From an uncultured Alphaproteobacteria bacterium (GTDB lineage Bacteria > Pseudomonadota > Alphaproteobacteria > HIMB59), in the NCBI GenBank assembly GCA_902610175.1, contig CACLUR010000002.1, positions 1 to 64,000 on the forward strand: DNA of 64,000 nt, written 5' to 3'. A model generated the notes under the pieces. The model saw nothing but the letters and a program-made list of their open reading frames with translations. It was not told the origin of the DNA and did no database searches. A program made the translations under genes and the position numbers. Position 1 is the first letter of the stretch. Every line of letters starts with the position of its first letter. Positions 28,201-42,672 of this stretch are shown here, in pieces.

Positions 28201-30252
28201 ATGGCAAAAAAGAAATTAATAAAAAAGAAAAATACTAAAAAGAAAGTTTCAAAAAAAAAAACTGTTTTAGTAAAAAAATCTAAAACATCTAAAACTAAAA
28301 AAAAAGTAGTTGATCATTCAAATCCTCTTGAATTAATTTTTAAAGAAAATGAAAATCAATTAACTTCATTAATCACAAAAGAATTTGATAAAGATATAGC
28401 CTCAAAAGTAAAAACTTATATCAAATCATATTCTAAAATTGAAGACTCCATCATTTCAGTAAATGATTTTATAGAATATATTGAAAATCTTGACGATGAT
28501 CTTTTTAAGTTACTAAAAGCATACACATCTCCCTCAGATCAAGATTCTTCAACAAATGAAGAGTCAGAAGAAGAAGAGAAATCAACTGGAGTAAAAAGTG
28601 ATGACCCAGTTCGAATGTACCTCAAAGAAATGGGTAATGTTGAATTACTATCTAGGGAGGGCGAAATTGCTATTGCTAAAAGAATTGAGTCTGGATTAGA
28701 TAGAATGATGAATTCAATTCTTGAGTGTCCTGCATCTATAGATATTTTAAAAAAGTGGATTGAAGAGGTTAAGCTCAATAAAATTAATCTTAGAGAAATT
28801 GTTGATTTTGATGAATACTTTAATGAAGATAATGATCCTTACTCAAATTCTACAAAAAGAAAAGAAATTCAAAAAATAATAAATGATAAAAAGAAGGCTC
28901 TAATTAAAGAAAAACAACAATTGATGAAGGAACAAGGTATAGAAATTGATAAAGAAAATATTCAAGAAAATTCAAATGAAGAAGAAATTGAAAACGAAAG
29001 TTTCTCTATATCTATAATAGAAGAATTTTATAAACCTGAAATTCTAAAAAAACTTGATAGAGTTTTATTTCTATCAGAAAATATTACTAAAATTAAAAAA
29101 AATAAAAATATTACAAAAATCTCTGATTTAAAGTCTCTAAAAGAGCTAAAAAAGTATCAAGATGAAATTCTTAATTACTTTAATGAAATTAAAATTAAAC
29201 CCTATAAGTTGGAGGAAATAATAACTCACCTTTACTCAATTAATAAAGAAATTCAGTCAAAAGAAGTTTCCTTACTGACTTTGGCAACTCAATGTAAAAT
29301 TAGCAGAGACCTGTTTTTAAAGCACCATAGTTTAAAGGACACATATACTCTCTACAATAAACATATGGTTTCAGCAGATGAGTCATTTAAAGGTTTTTTT
29401 CAGAAAAAAAGTGAAAAATTAAAAGTTATTTATAAGGATATATTAAGCTTATCTAAAATTGCTAATCAAAATACAATTGAATTTAAGGAAAAAGTAAGAG
29501 AGATTCAATCTGGCCAAAGGACTGCTAATCAGGCAAAAAAAGAAATGATTGAGGCTAATCTCAGATTAGTTATTTCTATTGCCAAAAAATATACTAATAG
29601 AGGCCTTCAATTTTTAGACCTTATACAAGAGGGTAATATTGGCCTTATGAAAGCAGTTGATAAATTTGAGTACAGAAGAGGTTATAAATTTTCTACTTAT
29701 GCGACCTGGTGGATAAGACAAGCAATCACTAGATCTATCGCAGATCAAGCAAGGACTATACGTATTCCTGTACATATGATTGAAACTATTAATAAAATAG
29801 TTAGATCAAGCAGACAATTAATACTCGAGCTTGGAAGAGAGCCTACTCCAGAGGAGTTGTCAGTAAGATTAAAAATGCCTATTGAGAAAGTCAGAAAAGT
29901 TTTAAAAATAGCTAAAGAACCTGTAAGTCTAGAAACACCAATTGGAGATGATGATGATAGTTTTCTTGGAGATTTTATTGAGGACAAGAATGCTGTTATT
30001 CCTGAAGATGCAGTTATGCAATTAAATCTAAGAGAAACTACAACAAAAATTCTCTCAACTTTAACCCCTAGAGAGGAAAGAGTTTTAAGGATGAGATTTG
30101 GTATTGGGATGTCATCTGATCACACTTTAGAGGAGGTTGGTCAGCAATTTAGTGTAACTAGAGAAAGAATTAGACAGATTGAAGCAAAAGCACTTAGAAA
30201 ATTGAAACACCCTATAAGATCAAAAAAACTTAAGTCTTTTATGGACTCTTAA
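28201..30252 (+). CDS. rpoD: RNA polymerase primary sigma factor RpoD (sigma70)
   Basis: RpoD directs RNA polymerase to housekeeping promoters. The 683-residue protein has a strongly lysine-rich N-terminus (residues 1-40), the region 1.1/1.2 signature [22 protein letters not shown] with an acidic insert before it, a long non-conserved region between 1.2 and 2, then region 2 ([29 protein letters not shown]) and region 4 ([17 protein letters not shown]). It is the last gene of yqeY-dnaG-rpoD. The consensus-like boxes seen before lysC, mraZ and rnpB are consistent with this factor. Confidence 0.96.
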   Translation: MAKKKLIKKKNTKKKVSKKKTVLVKKSKTSKTKKKVVDHSNPLELIFKENENQLTSLITKEFDKDIASKVKTYIKSYSKIEDSIISVNDFIEYIENLDDDLFKLLKAYTSPSDQDSSTNEESEEEEKSTGVKSDDPVRMYLKEMGNVELLSREGEIAIAKRIESGLDRMMNSILECPASIDILKKWIEEVKLNKINLREIVDFDEYFNEDNDPYSNSTKRKEIQKIINDKKKALIKEKQQLMKEQGIEIDKENIQENSNEEEIENESFSISIIEEFYKPEILKKLDRVLFLSENITKIKKNKNITKISDLKSLKELKKYQDEILNYFNEIKIKPYKLEEIITHLYSINKEIQSKEVSLLTLATQCKISRDLFLKHHSLKDTYTLYNKHMVSADESFKGFFQKKSEKLKVIYKDILSLSKIANQNTIEFKEKVREIQSGQRTANQAKKEMIEANLRLVISIAKKYTNRGLQFLDLIQEGNIGLMKAVDKFEYRRGYKFSTYATWWIRQAITRSIADQARTIRIPVHMIETINKIVRSSRQLILELGREPTPEELSVRLKMPIEKVRKVLKIAKEPVSLETPIGDDDDSFLGDFIEDKNAVIPEDAVMQLNLRETTTKILSTLTPREERVLRMRFGIGMSSDHTLEEVGQQFSVTRERIRQIEAKALRKLKHPIRSKKLKSFMDS

Positions 30253-30316
30253 ATTAACTTAAATTTATATTCTTGTTTTTTTTTCATAAGATTATAATAG
30301 TAACAATTCTAATCGT

Positions 30317-30393
30317 GGGCCTGTAGTTCAGTTGGTTAGAACGCGGTGCTCATAACGCCGTTGTCGCAGGTTCGAGTCCTGCCGGGCCCACCA
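30317..30393 (+). tRNA. tRNA with anticodon CAT (elongator Met or, more likely, Ile2 with lysidine)
   Basis: A 77-base cloverleaf can be drawn: acceptor GGGCCTG/CGGGCCC, D stem GTTC/GAAC, anticodon stem CGGTG/CGCCG with loop CTCATAA, T arm GCAGG-TTCGAGT-CCTGC, and an encoded CCA. The G1-C72 pair argues against the initiator, which normally has an unpaired 1-72. The body resembles alphaproteobacterial tRNA-Ile2 (CAU read as AUA after TilS modification) more than elongator Met, but I cannot decide by eye. A TATAAT at 30293-30298 lies 18 bp upstream. Confidence 0.85.
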
Positions 30394-30409
30394 AGTTAAT
30401 AAAGTAGGA

Positions 30410-30976
30410 TTATATTTTAGCTATTTCCTTTACAAGTGCTTCCAAGCTACCTCTATTCTTTCTTAATATTTTATTAAACTCAGATTTTTTGGTAACAAAA
30501 TATGATGTATTTTCAACAATTACATCAATGATTTTATAGGATGAGCCAGTATCTATAACTTTCCAATATAGACTAGCAGATGATTTTTTATCATTTATTT
30601 GAGATTTAATTATGTAAATATCGTTTTTTATATCAACATCTTTAAGCACTATTGAGCTTGAAGAATTTGAATTAGCCAGTTTATATATTGTCTTTATAAG
30701 ATAGTCTGTAAAAACCTCGACATATAGTGAAAGCTCGTTTTGTGAGCTCTTTTCGACAATATTCTCTCCAATAAGCCCGTAAGCAATAGATTTCACTGCA
30801 AAATTTTTATTTATAAAAAATTTATATCTTTCGTAATTTTCACTCTCAGTTCCTTCGTTATTATTTATTATTTCTAAGAATTGATTAGACTCATTTTCAA
30901 ACCAAGCTGTAACTTCAGATGCGTACGTAGTCGAAAAAGAATAAAATACACAAAAAAGAACAATCAACTTTTTCAT
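30410..30976 (-). CDS. mlaC: Periplasmic phospholipid-binding protein MlaC-like
   Basis: This protein matches MlaC/Ttg2D, which shuttles phospholipids between the MlaA-porin complex and the inner-membrane MlaFEDB transporter to maintain outer-membrane asymmetry. The 188 residues start with a signal peptide (about 1-19). Family segments are ERYKFFINKNFAVKSIAYG, FTDYLIKTIYKLANS, YWKVIDTGSSYKIIDVIVE and the C-terminal GSLEALVKEI. It is 27 bp downstream of mlaA on the same strand. The transporter genes mlaDEF are not in the window. Confidence 0.85.
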   Translation of the reverse strand: MKKLIVLFCVFYSFSTTYASEVTAWFENESNQFLEIINNNEGTESENYERYKFFINKNFAVKSIAYGLIGENIVEKSSQNELSLYVEVFTDYLIKTIYKLANSNSSSSIVLKDVDIKNDIYIIKSQINDKKSSASLYWKVIDTGSSYKIIDVIVENTSYFVTKKSEFNKILRKNRGSLEALVKEIAKI

Positions 30977-31003
30977 TAGTTTAAATAAATATAGTTTGAC
31001 AAA

Positions 31004-31744
31004 CTATTCAATATAAATTTTTGGTACAGGAAGGTTTTGTATATACTCCTCCTCAAGTTGAGCATTTCTATTCTGATAATAAATCGATTTTATCATTTCA
31101 TATCTATCTGAGGAGGTATCTCTTACTCTATCAAGTTGTTCATCAATTTCGGCTCTTTCATTTAAGCCATTTCCTATTGCAATATATTCTCTGTTTGGAA
31201 CATTATTTGATATTGGGTCAACAAAATACTCAACTACATCTCCACTAAAATCTCTTAGATTACTTGGACCAATAATTGGTACTACTATATATGGACCACT
31301 TGATACCCCACCTTTAGCAAGAGTAATTCCAAAGTCAGTTTCATTCTTTTCCATACCTACTCTTGAGGCCAGGTCAAAAGTACCTAGACTAGTTAAAGTA
31401 TTGATAGTAAAGCGTCCAATTGAATTAAAAGATTTATAAAACTCCCCTTGAAAGATAAATGATACTGTTCTAATTGGTTCTTTTAAGTTATTAAAAAAGT
31501 TTGATACCCCTTTTTCAACTGGTTCAGGTGCAATGAATTTGTATGTTTTTACAATCGGCCTTATAGCAATATCATCTATAAAAAAATTAAAATTTAAAAC
31601 TGCCCTATTTATTGGTTCTAAAGGATCATATATTTCATCGTAAGATATACTTGACACAAACTCTTCCTCATTTGAATAAGATGAGCTTATTTGTAAAAGG
31701 CTAAAAGAAATTATTAAAAGAATTACTTTCAAATATTTATTCAT
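31004..31744 (-). CDS. mlaA: Outer-membrane asymmetry protein MlaA (VacJ), apparently without lipobox
   Basis: The 246-residue protein has the MlaA core: YDEIYDPLEPINRAVLNFN, the ring-forming amphipathic region with SNFFNNLKEPIRTVS, and GPYIVVPIIGPSNLRD. MlaA removes mislocalised phospholipids from the outer leaflet. A typical VacJ is a lipoprotein, but the signal peptide here (about 1-25, ending SSSYSNEE) contains no cysteine, so lipidation looks impossible. It is probably a signal-peptidase-I product. It is divergent from the uvrD-like gene with a 37-bp gap. Confidence 0.9.
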   Translation of the reverse strand: MNKYLKVILLIISFSLLQISSSYSNEEEFVSSISYDEIYDPLEPINRAVLNFNFFIDDIAIRPIVKTYKFIAPEPVEKGVSNFFNNLKEPIRTVSFIFQGEFYKSFNSIGRFTINTLTSLGTFDLASRVGMEKNETDFGITLAKGGVSSGPYIVVPIIGPSNLRDFSGDVVEYFVDPISNNVPNREYIAIGNGLNERAEIDEQLDRVRDTSSDRYEMIKSIYYQNRNAQLEEEYIQNLPVPKIYIE

Positions 31745-31781
31745 TACGTAAAATCTAGATTCATTATATTACAATCAATTT

Positions 31782-33796
31782 ATGGATCTAAACACATTAA
31801 ATAAAGAACAAAAAATTGCAGTTGAGCATAAAAATGGCCCACTTTTAGTCCTTTCGGGTGCAGGAACAGGTAAAACTAGAGTTTTAACATCTAGATTTGT
31901 TTATATTGTAAAAAATCTTAATATTGATTTTAATAAAATAATTGCTGTGACCTTTACAAACAAGGCTGCCAACGAGATTAAGACAAGAGTTAATTTTGAG
32001 CTTAAAAGTAGTATTGAGACCCCTTGGGTTGGTACCTTTCATTCAATTTTTGCAAAATTTTTGAGGAAGCACTCTGGACTAGTGAATTTAAAATCAAATT
32101 TTACAATCCTTGATGTTGAGGACCAAAAAAAACTATTAAAACAAGTTTTAGAGTATTGCAAGATTGATAGAGATATAAGTGAGGGAATCTACCATAACGA
32201 AATTCAAAATTTAAAAGATAATAAAATCGTTTTTAACGAAAATAAAAAAATATCAAAATTCTCTTCTATTGAGAGACTTGATGATATTTATTCTTATTAT
32301 CAACAAAGATTAATTGAAATAAACGCAGTTGACTTTGGAGATATTCTTTTACACAGTTATTTAATTCTATCTAATAATAAGGATATAAGGAAATTTTATC
32401 AAAATTATATAGAACATATTCTTATTGATGAGTTTCAAGATACAAATTTAATTCAGTATGATTTAATTAAATTAATATTGAATCACAATAAAAACTTATT
32501 TTGTGTTGGAGATGATGATCAATCTATCTATGCTTGGAGAGGTGCGAACATAGAAAATATTATAAATTTTCCAAAAGAATTTAATTCACCTGTAGTTCGC
32601 TTAACAAAAAATTATCGTTCAAATAGCTCAATTTTAGAGGCAGCAGCTAGTATAATTAGCAATAATAAGAACAGACTCGGAAAAGACTTAGTAAGCTTTA
32701 ACAAAAAAATACCAGAGCAAAAAATTAATTTAAATTCATTTTACTCGCAGGAAGAAGAGTCATTATGGATATCTGATAATATATCAAAAAAGTTTGAGGA
32801 AAACAAAAGTATAGGAATTTTAGTAAGACTTACTGCTCAAATGAGAAGTATTGAGGATAAGTTAATAAAATATGCACTACCTTATGAAATTATTGGAGGA
32901 CCAAGATTTTTTGAAAGGAAAGAAATTAAAGATATTCTTGCATACTTAAAACTTGCAAATAGTTTTCAAGATGATCTTTCATTTGAAAGAATAATCAATT
33001 TACCTAAAAGAGGAATAGGTGATCAATCAGTAAAATTAATTATTGATAACGCTAGAGAAAAAAAAGTTTCATTTTTTGAATCTTTAGAGTCGCTATCTTA
33101 TGAAAATAAATTACCTGGTTCTTTAATATTAAGAACTAAATCATTTATTGATATTATAAAAAAAACATCTGATCTTATAAACAAAACAAATTTAGAAGAT
33201 ATAGGTATTTTTATCATTGAGGAGTCAGGATATTTAAAAATGTTAGAAAATGAAAAAAATAAATTAAAACAATTAGAGAATGAGTCAAGGATTGATAATT
33301 TAAAAGAATTAGTGAATGCTCTCTCTGAATTTGAAAATTTAGATGATTTTTTAGAACACGTAGGTTTGGTTAATGAAAATCAAAAAAAAACAGAATCTAA
33401 TTCTGTAAAACTAATGACATTACATGCTGCAAAAGGATTAGAGTTTGATCATGTTTACTTACCAGGTTGGGAGGAGGGAATCTTTCCAAGTTCTCGAGCA
33501 TTAGAGCAAAATTCACCAAAATCACTAGAGGAAGAAAGGCGACTTGCTTATGTTGGAATTACCAGAGCAAAGTTTGACTTAAATTTAAGCTACGCAACTT
33601 CTAGATATACCTATGGAATGAATAATTATTCATTACCATCAAGATTTCTAAGTGAAATTTCAAAAGTTGAAAAAAATACAACAAACACAATAGAAGGACA
33701 CACCTCAACCAACTTAAATAAAAAGATTACTTCCGATAATGCACAACTAAGTCCAGGAAAAAAAAGAATGTTAGAGTTTTTAAAAAAAAATAGTAA

Positions 33797-33800
<4 letters not shown>
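31782..33800 (+). CDS. uvrD: UvrD/Rep/PcrA-type DNA helicase
   Basis: This superfamily 1A helicase has 672 residues. Motif I (Walker A) is SGAGTGKTR at about residues 25-33, motif II is LIDEFQDTN, motif III GDDDQSIYAWRGA, motif IV LTKNYRS, motif V MTLHAAKGLEFDHVYLPGWEEG and motif VI RLAYVGITRAK. It unwinds DNA in repair and replication restart. The length is shorter than E. coli UvrD (720) because the C-terminus is reduced. A TATATT at 31765-31770 precedes the ATG. It overlaps the M24 peptidase gene by 4 bp. Confidence 0.92.
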
Positions 33801-39146
<5,346 letters not shown>

Positions 39147-39151
39147 TGTAT

Positions 39152-40024
39152 CTATTCTAAAGGTAATATTTCATTTTCATCTGAATTTTTCTTGTTGTCT
39201 TGCTTAAAGATTTTGACAGGATTATACTTATCAAACCACTTTTCCTCTTCGCTTATGTCCTCTATACCACTTATTATTTTATATGATTTTTCATACCATT
39301 CACTATTTGAAAAATTATAAGCTAGTATTGATGCGTATTTCTTTGCTAATTCATATTCTCCAATTTCATAATAAATTTTGCTTAAGTAAAATAATGTTTC
39401 TTCAATTGATGAACTAGAGCTATGGTTATTGAATATATCCAATAAGTAAATTAATGAACCATTGTAATTATCTCTTTCTAAATAAAACTTTGCTGTATTA
39501 ATTTTTGCAAGTGCAAGGTTACTATTTATCAAATTAATTTTAGTTATTATATCTATCTCATATTTACTATTTGGATAAGCATTTAAAATAAAAGTAAATT
39601 TATCCAAAGAAATTTCAGCATTTTTCTGACTATAATTATTTTTTTTAATAGTTACGAAATAAGTCATAGCTTCTAAATAATTAGCATAAACAATGTCATC
39701 ACTTCCGGGGTAGTATTTTTTATAATTTTCAGCTATTGCTCTAGCTTTCTCATAATCCTGTAACATAAAATGAATGTAAGCACTAAAAAGCATACTTTTA
39801 TTTGAATAAGGGCTACTTGGAAAAAGTACTTGAATTTTATCTAATTGACTTAATGCTAAGTCAAACTGATTATTAGATATATTTTCTTTAGCTAATGAAT
39901 ATAGCTCATTATCTTTTAATGTATTATTATAATAGAGATTTTGATTATCAGTATATTGATCTTTATCATTGTTTGAGCATGAGTTAATTACAATTAATAC
40001 AAAGATAAGAATCAATTTGTGCAT
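39152..40024 (-). CDS. bamD: Outer-membrane assembly lipoprotein BamD
   Basis: BamD is an essential component of the BAM complex that inserts outer-membrane proteins. The 290-residue protein has a lipoprotein signal with the lipobox Cys at C16 (VINSCSNND). Five TPR-like helical repeats follow (for example YSLAKENISNNQFDLALSQL and FPSSPYSNKSML). The start codon is 2 bp from that of divergent ampD, so the two promoters must lie inside the opposing genes. The next genes, recN and ligA, follow in the usual order. Confidence 0.9.
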   Translation of the reverse strand: MHKLILIFVLIVINSCSNNDKDQYTDNQNLYYNNTLKDNELYSLAKENISNNQFDLALSQLDKIQVLFPSSPYSNKSMLFSAYIHFMLQDYEKARAIAENYKKYYPGSDDIVYANYLEAMTYFVTIKKNNYSQKNAEISLDKFTFILNAYPNSKYEIDIITKINLINSNLALAKINTAKFYLERDNYNGSLIYLLDIFNNHSSSSSIEETLFYLSKIYYEIGEYELAKKYASILAYNFSNSEWYEKSYKIISGIEDISEEEKWFDKYNPVKIFKQDNKKNSDENEILPLE

Positions 40025-40026
40025 AT

Positions 40027-40671
40027 ATGAATTATAGCTTCAGAAAAAAAAATAAAATAGTTAAATATATTATTATTCATTACACAGGTATGAAAAATCT
40101 TAAATTGGCTTATCAAAAGCTATCTAATAGAAATTCAAAAGTAAGTGTGCACTATCTTATTTCTAGAAAGGGTATCATATTCAACTTATTATGCCCAAAG
40201 TTTAAAGCATGGCATGCTGGAAAATCCAGATGGAGAAATGACGAGAATATTAACGAATTTTCTATAGGAATTGAATTGGAAAATAAAGGTCATGAATTTG
40301 GTTATTCAAATTTTACTAGTAAACAATATATCTCACTAACAAATCTTATTTTTTTTCTCAAAAATAATTTTTATATAAAAGATAAAGATATTCTTTATCA
40401 CTCTGATATTTCACCACACAGAAAAAGAGATCCAGGGGAAAAATTTTATTTAAACAAAATCGGTATAACGAGACCAAGATACAATAATAAATATAAAAAA
40501 AATTATAATATTAATGAAATGTTATGTCTTTATGGTTTTAATAAAATGTATGTAAAAAATTATAAGAGATATTGTATAAAATCAGTAAAAAGAGCTCTTA
40601 ATTATAAAAAAATTTCATCATCAATATCAAAGAAATTTATGAATGATCTTTATAATTTATTATTTCACTAA
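40027..40671 (+). CDS. ampD: N-acetylmuramyl-L-alanine amidase, AmpD-like
   Basis: This zinc amidase cleaves anhydromuropeptides during cell-wall recycling. The 214-residue cytoplasmic protein has the first zinc ligand H18 (YIIIHYTGM), the substrate loop KAWHAGKSRWR, the catalytic Glu in IGIELENKGH and the second ligand pair in YHSDISPHRKRDPG. A lysine/asparagine-rich C-terminal extension of about 60 residues is unrelated to the catalytic core. It sits between bamD and rnpB; the rnpB promoter overlaps its end. Confidence 0.9.
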   Translation: MNYSFRKKNKIVKYIIIHYTGMKNLKLAYQKLSNRNSKVSVHYLISRKGIIFNLLCPKFKAWHAGKSRWRNDENINEFSIGIELENKGHEFGYSNFTSKQYISLTNLIFFLKNNFYIKDKDILYHSDISPHRKRDPGEKFYLNKIGITRPRYNNKYKKNYNINEMLCLYGFNKMYVKNYKRYCIKSVKRALNYKKISSSISKKFMNDLYNLLFH

Positions 40672-40684
40672 ATTTATATATATT
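40656..40684 (+). promoter_or_regulatory. Predicted promoter of rnpB
   Basis: TTTATT at 40656-40661 and TATATT at 40679-40684 are separated by 17 bp. The predicted 5' end of the RNase P RNA (40691, first base of the P1 helix) lies 6 bases past the -10 box. The -35 box lies inside the ampD coding sequence. Confidence 0.5.
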
Positions 40685-40690
40685 AGTATT

Positions 40691-41014
40691 GGGTAGCGCG
40701 CAGTCGCTTTGTTTACAAAGAGGAAAGTCTGAGCTCGAGTAGAAAGTGATAACGGATAACTTCCGTCGAGGGTAACCTTAGGGAAAGTGCAGCAGAAATA
40801 TACCGCCGTAAGGTAAGGGTGAAAAGGTAAGGTAAGAGCTTACCGGATATTTAAAAAATATCGCAATATGTAAACCCTATCACGAGTAAGATCAAATAGA
40901 GGTTAAAGCTCTTTCTACAGCTGACCAGGGTTGATCGCTAGAGCTAATTAGTAATAATTAGCCTAGATAAATGACTGCAATTTTAGAATTACAGAACTCA
41001 GCTTATAGCTACCC
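40691..41014 (+). ncRNA. rnpB: RNase P RNA, class A
   Basis: RNase P RNA is the catalytic RNA that matures tRNA 5' ends. Conserved blocks appear in order: GAGGAAAGTCTGAGCTC (P4 5' side and following), GAGGGTAACC, AGGGAAAGTGCAGCAGAAA and, at the 3' end, ACAGAACTCAGCTTATAGCT. The P1 helix is formed by the start GGGTAG and CTACCC at 41009-41014, fixing both ends. The length (about 324 bases) is slightly short, as in A+T-rich alphaproteobacteria. The P12-type region is reduced to an A+T-rich helix. Confidence 0.96.
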
Positions 41015-41021
41015 ATAGCTA

Positions 41022-41050
41022 TTTACTATTTTTTAAAAATCCCATATAAT
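41022..41050 (+). promoter_or_regulatory. Predicted dcw promoter upstream of mraZ
   Basis: TTTACT at 41022-41027 and the perfect TATAAT at 41045-41050 are 17 bp apart, ahead of the mraZ ATG at 41064 (or 41070). This is the only clear promoter ahead of the mraZ-ftsW run. The -35 box begins 8 bp after the RNase P RNA ends, so rnpB has little room for a separate terminator. Confidence 0.65.
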
Positions 41051-41064
41051 CCCACAAAATACCA
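41041..41064 (+). promoter_or_regulatory. Candidate MraZ operator: 10-bp-spaced TGGG boxes
   Basis: CCCA occurs at 41041-41044 and again at 41051-41054, exactly 10 bp apart. A degenerate ACCA follows at 41061-41064 in the same phase. On the minus strand these read TGGG, TGGG and TGGT. MraZ is known to bind TGGGN repeats with 10-bp periodicity near its own promoter. The first two boxes flank the -10 hexamer, so binding would block polymerase. Autoregulation is inference. Confidence 0.5.
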
Positions 41065-41480
41065 TGTTAATGTTTTTATCATCTTATTATGGCATTATTG
41101 ACACAAAAAATAGAGTAGCAATTCCCGCACCCTATAGATCAACAATAAATAGTTCAAAAGAAAAAACATATATCTTTAAAAGTTTAAAATATAATTGTTT
41201 GGAATTTCATTTAGCGTCAAAGATAAATTCACTGGTTAAAAGCTTTGACGAGAAAGATTTTTTTTCAAAAAAAAATGATCACTTTAAGACAGCAATACTC
41301 TCAGATTTAGAAGAGATTACAATTGATAGAGATGGTAGGTTTATTATAAAGGAGCAACTACAAAAATTTTTAAAATTATCCAAAGATTTAATCTTTATTG
41401 GAAAAGGGAATCATTTTGAAATCTGGGAAAAAAAATTAGGTGAGACACATAAAAAAATATCTAGAAATAAATTCAAATGA
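41064..41480 (+). CDS. mraZ: Transcriptional regulator MraZ
   Basis: MraZ is the AbrB-like repressor that heads the dcw cluster. The 138-residue protein shows two SpoVT/AbrB domains: YYGIIDTKNRVAIPAPYR near the start and ITIDRDGRFIIKEQL in the second half. The family start MFLSxY fits either ATG 41064 or ATG 41070, two codons later; the second gives the more typical N-terminus. TGGG boxes overlap its promoter. It overlaps rsmH by 4 bp. Confidence 0.92.
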   Translation: MLMFLSSYYGIIDTKNRVAIPAPYRSTINSSKEKTYIFKSLKYNCLEFHLASKINSLVKSFDEKDFFSKKNDHFKTAILSDLEEITIDRDGRFIIKEQLQKFLKLSKDLIFIGKGNHFEIWEKKLGETHKKISRNKFK

Positions 41481-42379
41481 TCACAAATCAACATATACCT
41501 ATTATGACTAATGAAATTTTATCATTCATTGATAAAGAAAAAAAGTTATCTATTCTTGACTGTACATTTGGAGGAGGAGGGCACTCTATAAAATTTCTTG
41601 AAAAAGGACATTCAGTAACTGCGTTTGATAAAGATGATCATTCACAATCAATAGCAAATAAAATAAAAAAAGATTATTCTAATTTTTTATTTTATAAAAT
41701 AAATTTTAAAGATATTGATATACTACAAATTAAATTAAAAAAATTTAGTTTTATAATATTAGATCTTGGATATTCATCAAATCAACTAAGTGATAATAAA
41801 ATTGGTTTATCTTTCAAAATAAACTCTAATTTAAATATGAATTATTTAGGAGGTAATTTGACCGCACATAAAATAATTAATAAATATAGCAAAGTTGAAT
41901 TGGAGAGAATTTTTTATACATATGGTGAAATCAATCAAGCATCTAAATTAGCCAAATACATTGTTGAACAACGTTCGATTAAAGAAATTAACACAAACTT
42001 CGAATTAATTGAAATTTTGAGAAATAGTGGTGTCAATTTCAGATCAAAAAAAATTCACTTTGCTACACAAGCATTTCAAGCTCTTAGAATTGAAACAAAT
42101 AAAGAATTAGAAAATTTAATTATATTTTTAAAAAAAGTTCATAATTTATTAGAAGTAAATGCTTTTCTAGCTGTAATAACATTCCATAGTTTAGAAGATA
42201 GAATTGTAAAAAACTATTTTAAATCTAATAAGGTAAAAAAAAATAAAAGTTTTGAAAATTCCAAAAATTGGGGCTTTGAAAATCTTACAAAGAAGCCGAT
42301 CACTGCGTCAAATTCAGAAATTTCTGAGAATAATCGATCAAGATCTGCAAAGCTAAGAGTAGGGAGATTTATAAATTGA
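41477..42379 (+). CDS. rsmH: 16S rRNA (cytosine1402-N4)-methyltransferase RsmH
   Basis: RsmH methylates C1402 of 16S rRNA in the decoding centre. The 300-residue protein starts with HIPIMTNEILSF. It has the SAM motif LDCTFGGGGHS (residues about 27-37), the acceptor-side FIILDLGYSS and the C-terminal AVITFHSLEDRIVKNYF and SARSAKLRVG-like SRSAKLRVGRF. Length matches. It lies between mraZ and ftsL with 4-bp overlaps on both sides. Confidence 0.95.
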   Translation: MITNQHIPIMTNEILSFIDKEKKLSILDCTFGGGGHSIKFLEKGHSVTAFDKDDHSQSIANKIKKDYSNFLFYKINFKDIDILQIKLKKFSFIILDLGYSSNQLSDNKIGLSFKINSNLNMNYLGGNLTAHKIINKYSKVELERIFYTYGEINQASKLAKYIVEQRSIKEINTNFELIEILRNSGVNFRSKKIHFATQAFQALRIETNKELENLIIFLKKVHNLLEVNAFLAVITFHSLEDRIVKNYFKSNKVKKNKSFENSKNWGFENLTKKPITASNSEISENNRSRSAKLRVGRFIN

Positions 42380-42672
42380 TTAGTCATATCTCTAAATTCT
42401 TCATATTATTTATATTTGTAATTTTATTTTTGAGTTTTAAGAACGAAATAAAGATAAAAGAAAATGAACTTTATTATTTAAAAAATAATTATATAAAAGA
42501 TAAAAATACATACATAAACAAAGAAATATTACTATCAAAGTATCTAAATAGATTACAAATTACTAATTTAGAAAAGATAAAAAATATTCAATATAATAAA
42601 ATTATTAGATTTGATAGAAATGAATTTGATGACTTTACCATAATAAAGGTCAATTATGTTCAATCTGAGTAA
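42376..42672 (+). CDS. ftsL: Cell division protein FtsL-like
   Basis: This 98-residue bitopic protein has one hydrophobic segment (about 5-22) followed by a Lys/Asn/Leu-rich coiled-coil region. That layout and its position between rsmH and ftsI identify it as FtsL, the small partner of FtsB and FtsQ in the divisome. FtsL proteins share almost no residue motifs, so the call rests on topology and context. It starts at TTG 42376, overlapping the rsmH stop, and overlaps ftsI by 17 bp. Confidence 0.75.
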   Translation: MISHISKFFILFIFVILFLSFKNEIKIKENELYYLKNNYIKDKNTYINKEILLSKYLNRLQITNLEKIKNIQYNKIIRFDRNEFDDFTIIKVNYVQSE

